Assembly: GCA_905221605.1 (NCBI GenBank)
Contig: CAJNDS010000979.1
Location: forward strand, 392,001-456,000
Origin: Symbiodinium natans
Lineage: Eukaryota > Sar > Dinophyceae > Suessiales > Symbiodiniaceae
Direction of reading: 5' to 3'
DNA length: 64,000 nt
Made by a program: the position numbers and the translations under genes. The notes beneath the pieces were generated by a model. That model did no database searches. It was not told where the DNA came from and saw only the letters and a list, made by a program, of their open reading frames with translations. Positions 42,011 through 52,290 of this stretch are shown here, piece after piece (the first letter of the stretch is position 1; every line of letters begins with the position of its first letter).

Positions 42011-42536
42011 TATGAGATGATTAGAGCCACAGGGCAGGGGTCCCCAATGATTCATTTTTGCATTTTCTGTGTGTGTGTTTTTTGCGTCCCGGTTTTGTGT
42101 CTCGGATTTTGGGGCAGTCTCGGGTTGCAGATTTGTTGTGTACTTTTTGCGTCTTGGGGGGTGCCTTCCTCGCCCCCTTAGCCTGAGACGCAAACAAAAC
42201 GCAAAATAAACGCAAAGCAAACGCAAAACAAGCGCAAACAAAACGCAAAAAACAACGCAGAACACACTGTGTTTGGCATGTTTTAGCATTTCTGCTTACC
42301 CCCCTCCCTCTCCCAAGACGCACAAAACACACAAAAATGTCACAAAACAAACGCAGAAAACACACACAACACAAACGCAAACAAAACGCAGCACAAACAC
42401 AAAACAAACGCAACCCAAAATACGAGACGCAAAAAAGCGCAAAACTGAGATGCAGAAAAAACGCAGCCAAAACACAAAATAAATGCAAAATAATTAATTT
42501 GAGATTTCCAGTCTGTAGCTTCCTAATCATCTCATA
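42011..42536. mobile_element. 526-bp inverted-repeat element with ACGCAAAAC repeats
   Basis: Perfect 14-bp ends TATGAGATGATTAG and CTAATCATCTCATA. The left arm is T/G-rich (TTTTTGCGTCCC), the right arm A/C-rich (ACGCAAAAC-type repeats), so much of the element can fold back. A 169-codon - strand frame is only the translation of the repeat (Cys/Phe/Leu-rich). It lies between TTTAGGG arrays and has no recognised transposase. Confidence 0.75.
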
Positions 42537-44802
42537 AGTGTAGGGTTTAGGGTTTAGTGGTTAGGGTTTAGGTTTTAGGGTTTAGGGTTTAGGGTTTAGT
42601 AACTCCCAGAGTGGATGAGTACCCCGAAGCCCGATGAGCCAAAACTCCTGCAAAAATAACGAAGCCGTAACACTCTGTTGAGTCCTCGCGACTGAGCAGT
42701 CTTTGTGCTTCAGTGGAACTCAATCAACCCCCCCTTGCCCCCCCTTTTCAACCCCCCCTTGCCCCCCCCAGTATTTTTATACTCAGATTCCTGGTGGGGA
42801 TTCTGAACTTTCTTGCCTAAACCCTAAACCTTGACCCTAAATCCTAAACCCTAAACCCTAAACTTCAGTGTCAGTTGCGCACCCTGGACGTTCCCTTCTT
42901 GCACCTCGGGCAGTCACGCATGGCCCGGTGACTCAGACGCAGCTTTGAGCTTGGCCTTTGGCAGCCGAGGGTTTAGGGTTTAGGGTGTAGGGTTTAGGGT
43001 TTAGGGTATAGGGTTTAGGTTTTAGGGTTAGGGTTTAGGCTTCGGGGTTCAGGGTTTAGGGTGCGGCGCGGTTGTTGCCACGTCGGTTTTCCCTAAATGC
43101 GGACCTTTTCTTGGGGGGGTAGTATACTATAGCAGCTCAGGGAGGGTTCAGGGTTCAGGGTATAGGGTCAGGGTCCCCTGTAACTAACCCAAAAGGGAGC
43201 TACCTTAGGAGCCTTTGGGTAAACGGGCACACCACATACACACCCAAACCGCGTAGTTCAAGCCTCAAGAACTCGGAAGAGCACTCACCCCATTCACTCC
43301 CTCACTTGCGGGTTTGCTTGAGGATGCCGGTGGGTACTGTATCACCTTGGCGCAATCAAGGACTCATACAGTGGAGCCTTAACCCCCAACTCTTAAATAT
43401 ACATGATATACTCTAGCGTAATGTAAGATAATTAGTGAAGTAATAAAGAGACTGGCATATATGCATATATTATACATATATATATATATATACAGATACA
43501 TTTATTTATATATATATACACATGTATATTCATTGTTGTGGGTTTAATGGCACGGCGGACCTGAGGTAGAAGCCTTCGCCGTCGTTTGTTTGTCGCTGTT
43601 GATGCTTATGAACATCACACCGTATGTGCCTTGTGCTGGGCTGCTTCTCCTGAAGCCACCCGCCACCCCCTGGATAATTTCAGGTGTCATCCACATCCTC
43701 CTGCAAACGTGCGATCTTCGAGCAGGCTTCTTGCAGCCACAATGGAAGTCGCTCTGCGCTGCATAACCCTAAACCTTGAACCCTGAACCTAAAACCTAAA
43801 CCCTAAACCCTAAACTCTAAGTCGTGTTGTTGGCATCCTTTCGTGAAGTCAGCAGGTCATAGGCCGCAAGCAGGAGTCTGTGGCGTCGGGCTACTGCTGT
43901 CGTGGGCCTAGGAACTGCTACCATTGCGGACCACCTGTGAGCAAAGGCTATGTGGAGCAGGGATGTACTATTACTCACTAGGCCCCAAGGACATTTTATA
44001 AATTTTCCCTGCTTGGGTTTAAGAGGATCATATCCAGGAACATTTCCAGAGGGATTTTTAACTAAAGGCCATCCTAGATTGGGTAGTCCCTGGGGCTGGT
44101 GGGCTATGTTGTTGATTTGCCTGGTTTTAGAGGGTCGTGTTTCGGAATGTTTTCCATAGCGTTTCACGGCCAACCTGGTATGTAAGTAGTAGATGGCAGA
44201 TGCACGGATGCCCTGGGCTTGCAGTGCCCAGGGACGTGCTGCAGGTCACTGCAAGCGGCCGTTTCGAGGGAAGTCGTGTTTTGTTGTTGTCATCCCTGAA
44301 CCCTGAACCCTAAACCCTAAATCCTAAACCCTAAACCCTAAACCCTAAATCCCTCATGCTCATGAAGTGAGCCAACGGGAGCCTAAAATCCAAAGCCCCA
44401 AAAACCAATGTAAGGTTTAGGGCAAGCCCCAAAAAACCGAAACCCCAATATCCCCAAACGCCGAGGTGCCCAGTTCTTGGTGAGGAAGGATCGTCTGCCA
44501 CCGCAGAGTTTACTGCAGAGTTTAGGGTTTAGGGTTTAGCGTTTAGGGTTTAGGGTTTCAGGCGTAGGGGGAGCTTGGTCGCTTTGGGGCGAGGGCCCTA
44601 GAACCCCAGCAAGCTCAAACCCTTCTACTTCCGCTAAACCCTAAAAGTAAAGGCTCTTGCGTCGTACCTTGTTTGGGTAGTATGCTACAGTAGGATTCGC
44701 CATAACTAACCCAAAAAGTAGCTACATTAGCAGCCTTTGGGTAGACCTGCTTGGCAGGACACATTGCTGGCCCCAGGGCACCTTTGGTCGCGGGCACTGC
44801 AG
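42537..44802. other. Arrays, microsatellite, family C and G copies
   Basis: Family C copies at about 43081-43220 (interrupted by repeats) and 44650-44745; AT tract at 43455-43530; family G sequence at 43985-44180; TTTAGGG arrays at 42540-42600 and 42970-43060. A short island 42893-42948 (LDVPFLHLGQSRMAR) lies between opposed arrays. Frames at 43586-43786 and 43817-44173 are unassigned. Confidence 0.5.
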
Positions 44803-44842
44803 GCGGTTGGCGGTTGGAGAGCTTCTTGTGCAGCTGGGGAAC
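44803..44842 (+). CDS. Putative 40-nt exon
   Basis: Between GGCACTGCAG and GTTTTGGGG. Frame RLAVGELLVQLGN. Confidence 0.35.
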
Positions 44843-45151
44843 GTTTTGGGGTTTAGGAATTCGGGTTTCGGGCTTCGGGTCTAAACATCACGTGGAGCAA
44901 CCTAAATGGGTGCTGATCTGAGCTTGGCATTGTTTTTGAGGCATGGGTCTCTATTCGCGCATACTTTGCTTAGTTTGGTGTATCAAGAAGTGCCGAAGAT
45001 GTAGACCAGCAACAACATGTTTCCTTTCGGGAAATTGACTTTACCGAAGCAACCCAGCAAATGCCTCGTTGTAAGGGCATATGCTAGGCAAGGTCTATAG
45101 ACTGTAAAGCCACTTGAGCCAACGATTGGGGGGTATCTGGAAAAACACACA

Positions 45152-45290
45152 CGATGCCCCCCCCCCAAACCCCCCCCCCCCGCCCAACCCCCCCCCCCCC
45201 CTACCCCCAACCCCCCCCCCCCCCAACCCCACCCCCCCCCCCCCCCCAAACCCCCCCCCCACCCCCAAACCCCCCCCCCCCCCAAGATCC
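45152..45290. repeat. Poly-C tract with AA/ACCCC interruptions
   Basis: Long C runs broken by AAA, TA and GCCC. Proline-only frames across it are not genes; length is likely unreliable in any assembly. Confidence 0.9.
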
Positions 45291-46641
45291 CCGTTCTTTT
45301 GAACTTTGGGTCTCTGGAGCTATGGCCATGTACGATTTAGGTTAAGTTTCGGTTCTGTACGAATAGCAATAGAATACACAAATGTGAATGGAGAGGTGTG
45401 TATATATATAGAGGTATATATGTATGGATATATGTAAACTAGGGCTTATGGTGATGTGTACATATATACATATGTTCATTTTTTCACGAATTTGTTTATT
45501 TAGGGCTTGTGGCTATGCGGCTCATCCCTCGCCACACCGAGAGTCCCGAGAAGGCAATCAGATGTCCCAGGATCATGAAACTCTAATGCCTACCTAGACA
45601 GACTAGGTGTACTTCGGGGTATTCCTATATATATATATATAAAAATATATATATATATCTACATATCTATTTATGTTTATTCAATTATATTTATGTACGT
45701 ATTCCCTAGAAGCCACAATAAATACGTCCAGCCAGCCTGTCCTGGCAGAACCCCCAGAAGCCCCATCAGGCCATGGACGATCCATTACCCGCTGGCTGCG
45801 AGCGCGTGAGGCACTCCCGCTGCTTCTGATTTTCCGGTACACAGGATGCATGACTACCAGCAAGACTTGAGTCAACACACAATGTGGCTGCGCTCGCCGC
45901 GCTTGCCCACGAGAAGACATATGGCTGATGCCTTTGCCGTTGCGCGGTGGCAGGTGCTGTAATGCAATGTTGTAGGATACTCCGCCAGAGGCCGCTGTAG
46001 AGTTCCCGGAACCCCAAAACCCGAGCATCTCGAACCCCCCCCTCCCCAGACTGGACGTGAAAGGCCCGGTGCTGGAATGCACTGCCTGGTGTATGAGTCC
46101 ATCTGGCACGTGATGCAGTGGCCTCTGGGGTGGGGGCGCAATGGATTTGCAAGTTTGCAATTCCTGCGATTTACAAAAAACGGGGGGGACCCTAATATAT
46201 CCTCCAAGTAGTAGGATGCCCTTAAAACAAGGACCCCGAGTAAGGTACCCCTAATTTCGGATACCTCCACCTGTGGCCAGTATAGAGCACCAGCCTTGTA
46301 AATTTCATCTCTGAGGCTGCATGGAAGTTGCATGGTCTGTTCTTGTTCAGCGTCTAGACAAGGCGGAAGGCTTCTTCCGGCATCGTATCCTGTGTCGTAT
46401 ATTTGAGGGCCTGGGATGAGCTCTTGCGGCGAGTGATGGTTCATTAGGGGGGCAGGCACCTTGAATGCTCTGTTCGCAGCACAGTACAGACTCAAGCAAC
46501 TCGGCTTCCCTCGAAGTCCGCTGGCAACGTACAGCACCTTGGCATGTTTGTTTGCAGAGCCACTGCAAAAGTGCTAGCGTCTGCTACAAGCGTTGAGTAG
46601 CAGGACGTCCAGCAGCCAAGGCAAAGCATCCTATCCGGAGG
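45291..46641. other. 5' region of the protease gene, partly exon-like
   Basis: AT microsatellites at 45400-45440 and 45625-45662. Two + strand islands could be upstream exons: about 45733-45810 (after GTCCAG) and 45882-45953, which opens with ATG (MWLRSPRLPTRRHMADAF) and ends at GTGCTG. Long - strand frames here (up to 221 codons) overlap one another in several frames and look spurious. No promoter motif seen. Confidence 0.35.
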
Positions 46642-49600
46642 ATGTGGCAGATCAAGGCTGTGGCGCAGTGCATGCTACCTCCTGCCCTGGCTTGGGTGCT
46701 TTTATCTCTACAGGGCTGTGACGAGGTTGCCCAAACCATCAAAGACATCGAGTCGAAATTGGACGGAGACAACGGCAACAAGTCGACCAATCGCAGCTAC
46801 AAGGCTTCCAGCGTCTCCAAGTCACTTGGTAGCCCAGTGGTACCCTTTTCCCTTTTTTTTGGTTCAAGGTTCCCTTATAAAGTAACTAACCCCAAAAAGG
46901 GGTGCCCTTATCAGAATATTGTTATTGGGCTACCAAGGTCAAGTCCCTTGCAAGAATCTGCGAGGATGAGTGCCAATGTCATCAACCAGAAAGCCTCCAT
47001 TCCTCTGGCCGCCACATCGTGGTCCGGTGGCGTGCGGCTCTTGATGGCAGCTTTGTCATAGTAGGGGAACATTTTGCATTTTAAAAGGTACATAAACTCA
47101 GTAAGAAATAGACTTTTTAATTTCGAATACTATCCCAACCATGGTTTAGGCCGTGTCACCAGTGGGTCCAAACGGCGAGTTGCTGCCGGCACAAAGCCTC
47201 GTGGTTGACACCGGCTCTTCCACGCTCGCGTTTTGTCAGAGCAGTTTTCTCCAGGAAGCAGCTTGGCAGCCCAGCAGTACCCTTTACCTTCTCCTTTTTA
47301 AGATTGGTGAGTGTATATATATATATATATATATTGGGTGTCTTTTTGCGGGTACAAGAAATATAAACCCTACTTCATATCATCTTGGTAGCCCAGTGGT
47401 ACCCTTTACCTCCCTTTTTTTGTTTCAAGGTTCCCTTCTCAAGTAACCAACCCAAAACAGGGTGCCCTTATTATGATATGGTTACTGGGCTACCAAGGCA
47501 AACTACCAGTCAACGAAGTACATCTCCTGCAATCAGTACAACCCCGGCGGTGATCCAACCGGGTACTGGGGCCCCTTCGTTGTCGGGGAACTCCGTGCAG
47601 GAAACGTGACCTTCCAGCAGGCTTCATATAGCATCATGGCACAGGAGGAGAACATGCCCTGCAAGGACGGCATTCAGGGCATCTTCGGCATTGCTTTCCG
47701 ACAGTTGGACGTCGCCAAGCTGATCTGGATTCTGTCGTTGGGTTTTGCTTCCGAATTTAGGCACAGGCTATCCTTAGGTACCTGGTCTACCAGAGTCTAC
47801 TGGAATCCGTTTCCAATGGAACCCCCCCCCCCCCACCCCCGACAGAATGACTTCGAGCTGATTAGAGCTGCACTCCTATTAGAGCTGCACTCCTCAACAC
47901 CACTTTTGCTCAACCAGCGGCTTGTCACCAGCTTCTGAAGTAAGTAAAGAGCTCCCCGGCAGGCTTCTCAACATGTTGCATGTACATCGAGCTTCAGAAA
48001 CGCTAGGGATGAATTCAGCTCAGACGTTTGCCGCGAATGCCAGCGTTGCTCATGTGTGCACGTGCGATTTTGAAAGGTCGGCTTCCCGGCCGATCAGAGG
48101 CCCGACTGGTCGAGCGGGGTCGCTGCTGCGTCGTGCCCGGAAGCGGCGGGCGTGGTGCCCCCTCCCCTAATCCAGAAGCTGCGAGCACAAGGCCTGCGTG
48201 GAGGGTCGGAGGACTTAGCAAGTAGTTGTCTACTAGAGTTTTAAGTAGGAGAACTTCAAGAGTCCCTTTGCGGGCACTTACTAACTTAAAAGTCTACTTA
48301 CTATCGACTTACCCAGTCCCCGACCCCCCAAGTGACCTCGAGCGCACCATCCCCAGGTTCCTAAGAAATATCGGCACGTCCAGGACCTCAAGCCGGAGGA
48401 AACCGTTTAGGGTTTAGGGTTTAGGGTTCATAATATAGGGTTTAGGGCTATAGTCCTGGATTATTGAACTCTCTCAGCCTGAATCTAGCTTCTGGAACGG
48501 CGTCCTGCATCACAGCAATAGAACCCCGAAAGCCTAGCACCCCTTGTTTAAGGAACAAGGCTTAAAATCATACAGGGATCCAAAATATGTGTTTCTGAAA
48601 AAATCTTGTGCTCTCTGCGTATGGGCTTCATATCACCCTAAACCCTAAACCCTAAACCCTGTACATCTTCGATCTCCCGCCGCAGGTGGAGTGGAGAAGC
48701 TGGGCATCCACTGGTCCGGGCAGTTGGGAGAGAACCAGGTCGGTGAAAACCCGACCCCTACTTGGGGGTTCATGGTACTTATTTAGGGTTTAGGGTTTAG
48801 GGTAACTGTACTTATAACTGTACTTATAACCACATTAGGGCACTTAGGGGGCTTCTAAGTGGGTTATACGTACAGTTCTAATTGGTTGTTAAGTACCATG
48901 AACCTCCAAGTACACTTCCAGGGACCTACCCAAAGGCTTGCAATGTAGTTCCTTTTTGGGTTAGCGAGAGGGGATTCGAGTATACTACATCAAAAAGGTA
49001 CTACATAGGAGCCTGGGGTAGGAAATGCAACCTTCCGTGATTCAGGGCTCCAGTAGTCTAATTCTTGGGAAACGACAAGGTGCCATTCCGATATCCCACC
49101 CCCCGCTAGGAGTGAGGAACCCAAAATCCCTGAACCCTAAACCCGAAACCCGAAACCCTAACCTCTAAACCCTAACCCCTAAACCCTAAACCCTGAACCC
49201 GACACGCTTTAGGGTTCTCCCAACCAGGGAAGGCTATACCTCGACGACGATGCTGTGCTGAACGAGCTACTTGACTCGAAAGTCAGGAAAAAAGGGGTTC
49301 TGGGGTTTGGGTTTATGGTTTTGCGTTTAGGGGTTAGGAGTTAGGGGTTTAGGGGTTTAGGGGCTTGAGGGATAACAGCTCAATGATGCGTTTGCACCCA
49401 TACATCTCAAGGCTCGTGGTTCTTGTGCTCCACCGCTGCAAACCCGCTTTAAAGAGGACGACCCCGCATCCACACAAGGGACCCCCTCTTAGTTTTGGGA
49501 AGCCGGGGTTCAGGGGTTTAGGGGTTAAGAGGGTTCAGGGAACCCTACGCCCCAAACTTAAAGTCCTAAACCCTAAACCCTAAACCCCAAACTCCTAAAC

Positions 49601-49786
49601 CCTAAACGCCCTGGACAGCGACGTGACAGCGAAAGGCACTATGACAAGTCCTCCCTGGTGGGCCCGGCCGTCCTGGGCGAGGTTGGCTGGTATGACATCG
49701 CGGTCCAGCAGCTAGACTTGAGTGTGCTTCCCTAGGGGTCCAGGTCCAGGTCCAGGTATTTAAGTAAGTATGTATGTATGTATATG

Positions 49787-49817
<31 letters not shown>

Positions 49818-50217
49818 TTGTCTAGAAGGTATGGATATTCGGGATTCCCATAAAGCTTTGCACCTAGTGCAGAGGACGTAGGTACGTAGAGTATTAGACC
49901 TTTGGAAGGAGAACTTTAGGGCTTTTGAAGCGGTACCTGTCTTGCCAGCTTTCAAAAACTTACTATGCCAGACTTTAGCCATAAAACTAGGTTCCCCCCC
50001 CCCCCCCTCCCGGAAAAAGGATAAGAGGTCTAGTTTTTTGGTGAAGTTGGGCTTTTTAAATACATACGGACGGTGCAACTTACGACTGTCAAGCAGGGGC
50101 CGCAAGAACAGTCGAGGAAGATCTCCTTGGGTGGTCAGGAGTTCACGGGCTTCGGCTGCGATCCGAACCAGCCTGGCCAACAGTGCATCATGGACACCAG
50201 GCCGTGTTTTGGTCTCC

Positions 50218-50256
<39 letters not shown>

Positions 50257-52142
50257 GATGTGTATAACGAACATTTGCCTGTTCTGTCTGTCTGTCTATA
50301 TATATATATATATGCATGCACATCATTACTTGTTTTTGCGTTCAGGGTTGCGATGTTTGGGGATTTGAGTAGATGTTCCATGGCTGCACCCAGGATACGG
50401 GGACCCCGGCCTTGGTCCTCCCGGCAGAGGTCTTCGACTACGCCAGCCAGCTCATCGAGTATCTAGGTAGGCCCTTAGGATTTTTTAATGCACTTCCCAT
50501 ATTGGGCTTAAGAGGATCAGATTTAGGAACATCTTTCAGAGGGCTTTTTCAGGGCCATCCGAGGTATGGTGAGTCGGCAACCTTGACATTCTGGCTGCCA
50601 GGAGCCTGGGGTGTGCTCTGATTCAGTGAAAACCATCTGTGACATTCCATGCTTGCTTGTTTCATGGGCCACACATCAGCCGGTGGGTGCAAGAGCTTTT
50701 GTCCACCGGCGCTTTTTACCGGTAGGCTTGCAGTCTCTATCTGTCTCTATCTTCAACACAATCAAGGGACCAGAGGAGGGACCCTTCGAAGGGGCCTTAG
50801 GGGTTATTTGAAGGAAATTTAGGGGCGACTTAGGTATATAGGGACTCTATAAGGTGCACATGGAGGTTATCTAGCTGAATACGATGACATCTCGCTACAC
50901 AACGCAACGCAACCCTCGAACTGTTCCAAGGATGGCAATCATGTGGCAGGCGGCGTCTGGCTGAACATGACATGCGCAAGTGAAAATAGTACAACTGCGC
51001 ATCGTTCAGTCGGCACCCCACCATCTATAAGGGCGGAGTGGGAGGGCTTTGAAGAATTTCAGTACTGTGGGCGAAATTTTTGCATACATGAGCGCAAACG
51101 CTGCGGCAGTCCCAGCGGCGTGTTTCGCTCGTACATGTCATTCAGTGCACCCGTGCACACCACAAAAAGGGTCCCTTCCAGGGTCCCTCCTAAACCCCCT
51201 TACGAGGAGTCTCGGGCGAGGATGTCGCAGTGAGCTTCGACTTGACTACGTTGAACCAGATGGTGGCCTTGTCAAAAGGTGGCAAGGGAACCTCAGTAGG
51301 GCCCTTGGGACAGTTTGTATTTTCCCTTATTGGGTTTAGGGTTTAGGGTTTAGGGTTTAGGGTTCAGGGTATAGGGTTTAGGGTTTAGGGTTTAGGGTTT
51401 AGGGTTCCAGAACTATAAGTTCAGAGGGCTTGAACGGCCATTCGAGGAACCAACATCATCCTCGGCCTGCCTTTGTGGGCCTTCTACTACACGGTCTTCG
51501 ACATCACTGAGAAGTCGGTGTCCTTCATCCCGCAGAAGAGCCCAAGTGTAGTAGAGTAGGTAACCTTTAACCTTTTTGGGGTAGTAGAATCCCCTTATAA
51601 TCCCCTAAAGGTTAACCTTTAATTCCCCCCAGGTTACTGGACAACTAAGGAGCCAGCCGGCAATTCCGCCATCTCAGCCCCAGATTCCCGCTGAGATTCC
51701 CGAGCCCAGCCAGCCGACAGAACCCACGGAGCCGACCCCGCAGGTTTTGCCATGGCCCTTGGGCCCCTTGGGGCCTTTCGGGCCCGTGACCGGTCCTAGC
51801 CCATGGACCCCCATTCCAGGGCACCAGCCGGGCGCCTGGCCCGCGCCCCAGGCGCCGCAGGTGCCGCAGGGAGACGTTTGGCCCAATGTTGGTGACTTAG
51901 CAGCTGAGTGAGTACGCTTTGTGCACTTTTTGGGATACTGGAATCCCCTAGTAGAACTGCAAGTGTACACTTTTGGGGGGGGGGGGGGCTATACTGGACT
52001 CAGCAACTAAGGTGATGGCGATGGTGGTGCGGACCCCTTGGGTCCTTTCGGAATCTTCGAAGCGCAGGCCAAGTCCACGGAAAGCACGTCTTCGAATCCA
52101 GGTGATGGTCGCCGGATGGAGGAGCTCCCAGTGCACGTGTGA
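46642..52142 (+). CDS. Pepsin-like (A1 family) aspartic endopeptidase, 15 exons
   Basis: Exons: 46642-46820, 46938-47046, 47150-47257, 47498-47710, 48077-48197, 48686-48738, 49228-49277, 49630-49723, 50073-50192, 50394-50466, 50875-50979, 51207-51308, 51447-51537, 51650-51891, 52012-52142. They total 1791 nt: one frame of 596 codons plus TGA. The N-terminus has a signal-peptide-like stretch (MLPPALAWVLLSLQG), so it is probably secreted or vacuolar. Catalytic motifs are VVDTGSST (D116) and DTGTPALV (D350, created exactly at the exon 9/10 junction). GIQGIFGIAF and ILGLPLWAFYYTVFD are typical of the fold. The tail (from about 475) is Pro-rich. Introns use GT, GC (2, 3) and GA (7, 9, 12, 13) donors. 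Intron 8 is uncertain: the frame-restoring cut ends in CG, not AG. The start ATG is the first plausible one; upstream exons cannot be excluded. Confidence 0.85.
46825..46937. mobile_element. Introner, family A (protease intron 1)
   Basis: Arms CTTGGTAGCCCA and TGGGCTACCAAG, GTCA on both sides (46821-46824, 46938-46941). The intron 46821-46937 starts with the left GTCA (GT donor) and ends with the arm's AAG. Splicing gives ...S-V-S-K-S-S-P..., the uninterrupted frame. Confidence 0.85.
47384..47497. mobile_element. Introner, family A, in protease intron 3
   Basis: Complete copy (CTTGGTAGCCCAGTGG...GGGCTACCAAG) at the 3' end of intron 3. A second, half copy (CTTGGCAGCCCAGCAGTACC, 47262-47300) stands at the 5' end after GCAG, with an AT tract between. 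GCAG left and GCAA right bracket the whole intron. It uses a GC donor. Confidence 0.75.
48759..48912. mobile_element. Family B inverted-repeat element in protease intron 6
   Basis: Arms TACTTGGGGGTTCATGGTAC and GTACCATGAACCTCCAAGTA; internal stems with ACTTATAAC/GTTATA; three TTTAGGG units inside. Other copies: 54592, 54817, 61448, 63864. Confidence 0.8.
48927..49020. mobile_element. Family C inverted-repeat element in protease intron 6
   Basis: TACCCAAAGGCTTGCAATG and CATAGGAGCCTGGGGTA with the CTTTTTGGG/CAAAAAGG inner stem. Directly after a family B copy. Confidence 0.7.
49278..49629. repeat. Protease intron 7: opposed telomere-like repeats
   Basis: TTTAGGG-type units (49305-49366) follow the 5' splice site and CCCTAAA-type units (49553-49607) precede the 3' site, so the transcript could form a long hairpin. 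The middle is unique. GAAAG occurs at both intron edges. Confidence 0.8.
50193..50393. repeat. Protease intron 9 with AT/CT microsatellite
   Basis: GA-AG intron containing CTCTCTCTATATA and GTCTGTCTATATA tracts. GACAC at the left edge resembles GATAC at the start of the next exon. Confidence 0.75.
50467..50874. other. Protease intron 10 with family G sequence
   Basis: Starts GTAGGC and ends TATCTAG; TATCTAG also ends the exon before it, a perfect 7-bp duplication. The first 100 bp carry the family G motifs (ATTGGGCTTAAGAGGATC, AGAGGG, GGCCATCC). Confidence 0.75.
51309..51446. mobile_element. Introner, family G (protease intron 12), with repeats
   Basis: GA-AG intron beginning GACAGTTTGTATTTTCCCTT. 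The family G core ATTGGGTTTA runs straight into about ten TTTAGGG units, then resumes (CAGAGGG...GGCCATTCGAG). The array therefore lies inside the introner. Confidence 0.7.
51542..51649. mobile_element. Introner, family J (protease intron 13)
   Basis: GAGCC precedes the element (51538-51542) and follows it (51650-51654). Inner arms AGGTAACCTTTAACC and GGTTAACC/GGTTACT, end ACAACTAAG. GA donor; splicing restores QKSQPAIPP. Confidence 0.75.
51896..52011. mobile_element. Introner, family J (protease intron 14)
   Basis: GTGA on both sides (51892-51895, 52012-52015). Arms CTTAGCAGCTGAGT and ACTCAGCAACTAAG differ at two positions. GT from the duplicate, AG from the arm. Unspliced, the frame stops within the element; spliced, it continues VGDGDGGADPLG. 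A poly-G run lies inside. Confidence 0.85.
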
Positions 52143-52160
52143 TGCTGCGATTCTGCGCTT

Positions 52161-52286
52161 CTGGGTAGCCCAGTGGTACCCTTTGCCATTTTTTTGTTTT
52201 TGGGGTTCAAGGTTCCCTTAAAAAGTAACCAACCCCCCAAAAAATGGTCCGCCCTTATTTTTGCTATGGTTACTGGGGCTACCAAG
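52161..52286. mobile_element. Family A element in the protease 3' region
   Basis: GCTT on both sides (52157-52160, 52287-52290), arms CTGGGTAGCCCAGTGG and CTGGGGCTACCAAG. It would form a GC-AG intron 15 bp after the stop codon, so it may be a 3' UTR intron. Confidence 0.75.
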
Positions 52287-52290
52287 GCTT

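Noticed and set aside
42021-42530. 169-codon - strand frame
   Set aside because: Cys/Phe/Leu-rich product of the ACGCAAAAC repeat in the foldback element; other frames are equally open.
45114-45345. Proline-rich small proteins
   Set aside because: They are the poly-C tract read in three frames.
45681-46537. Long - strand frames (128-221 codons) upstream of the protease gene
   Set aside because: Three overlap in different frames without motifs; + strand islands with splice-like edges explain the open sequence better.
46642-46800. Stop codon inside protease intron 1 taken as a pseudogene sign
   Set aside because: Cutting at the duplicated GTCA (46821/46938) restores an open frame, and the remaining exons join to one frame through to TGA at 52140.
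51907-51911. GAG-TGA after the proline-rich exon as the protease stop
   Set aside because: It lies inside the intron defined by the GTGA duplication; the downstream exon (GDGDGGADPLG...) is protein-like and in phase.
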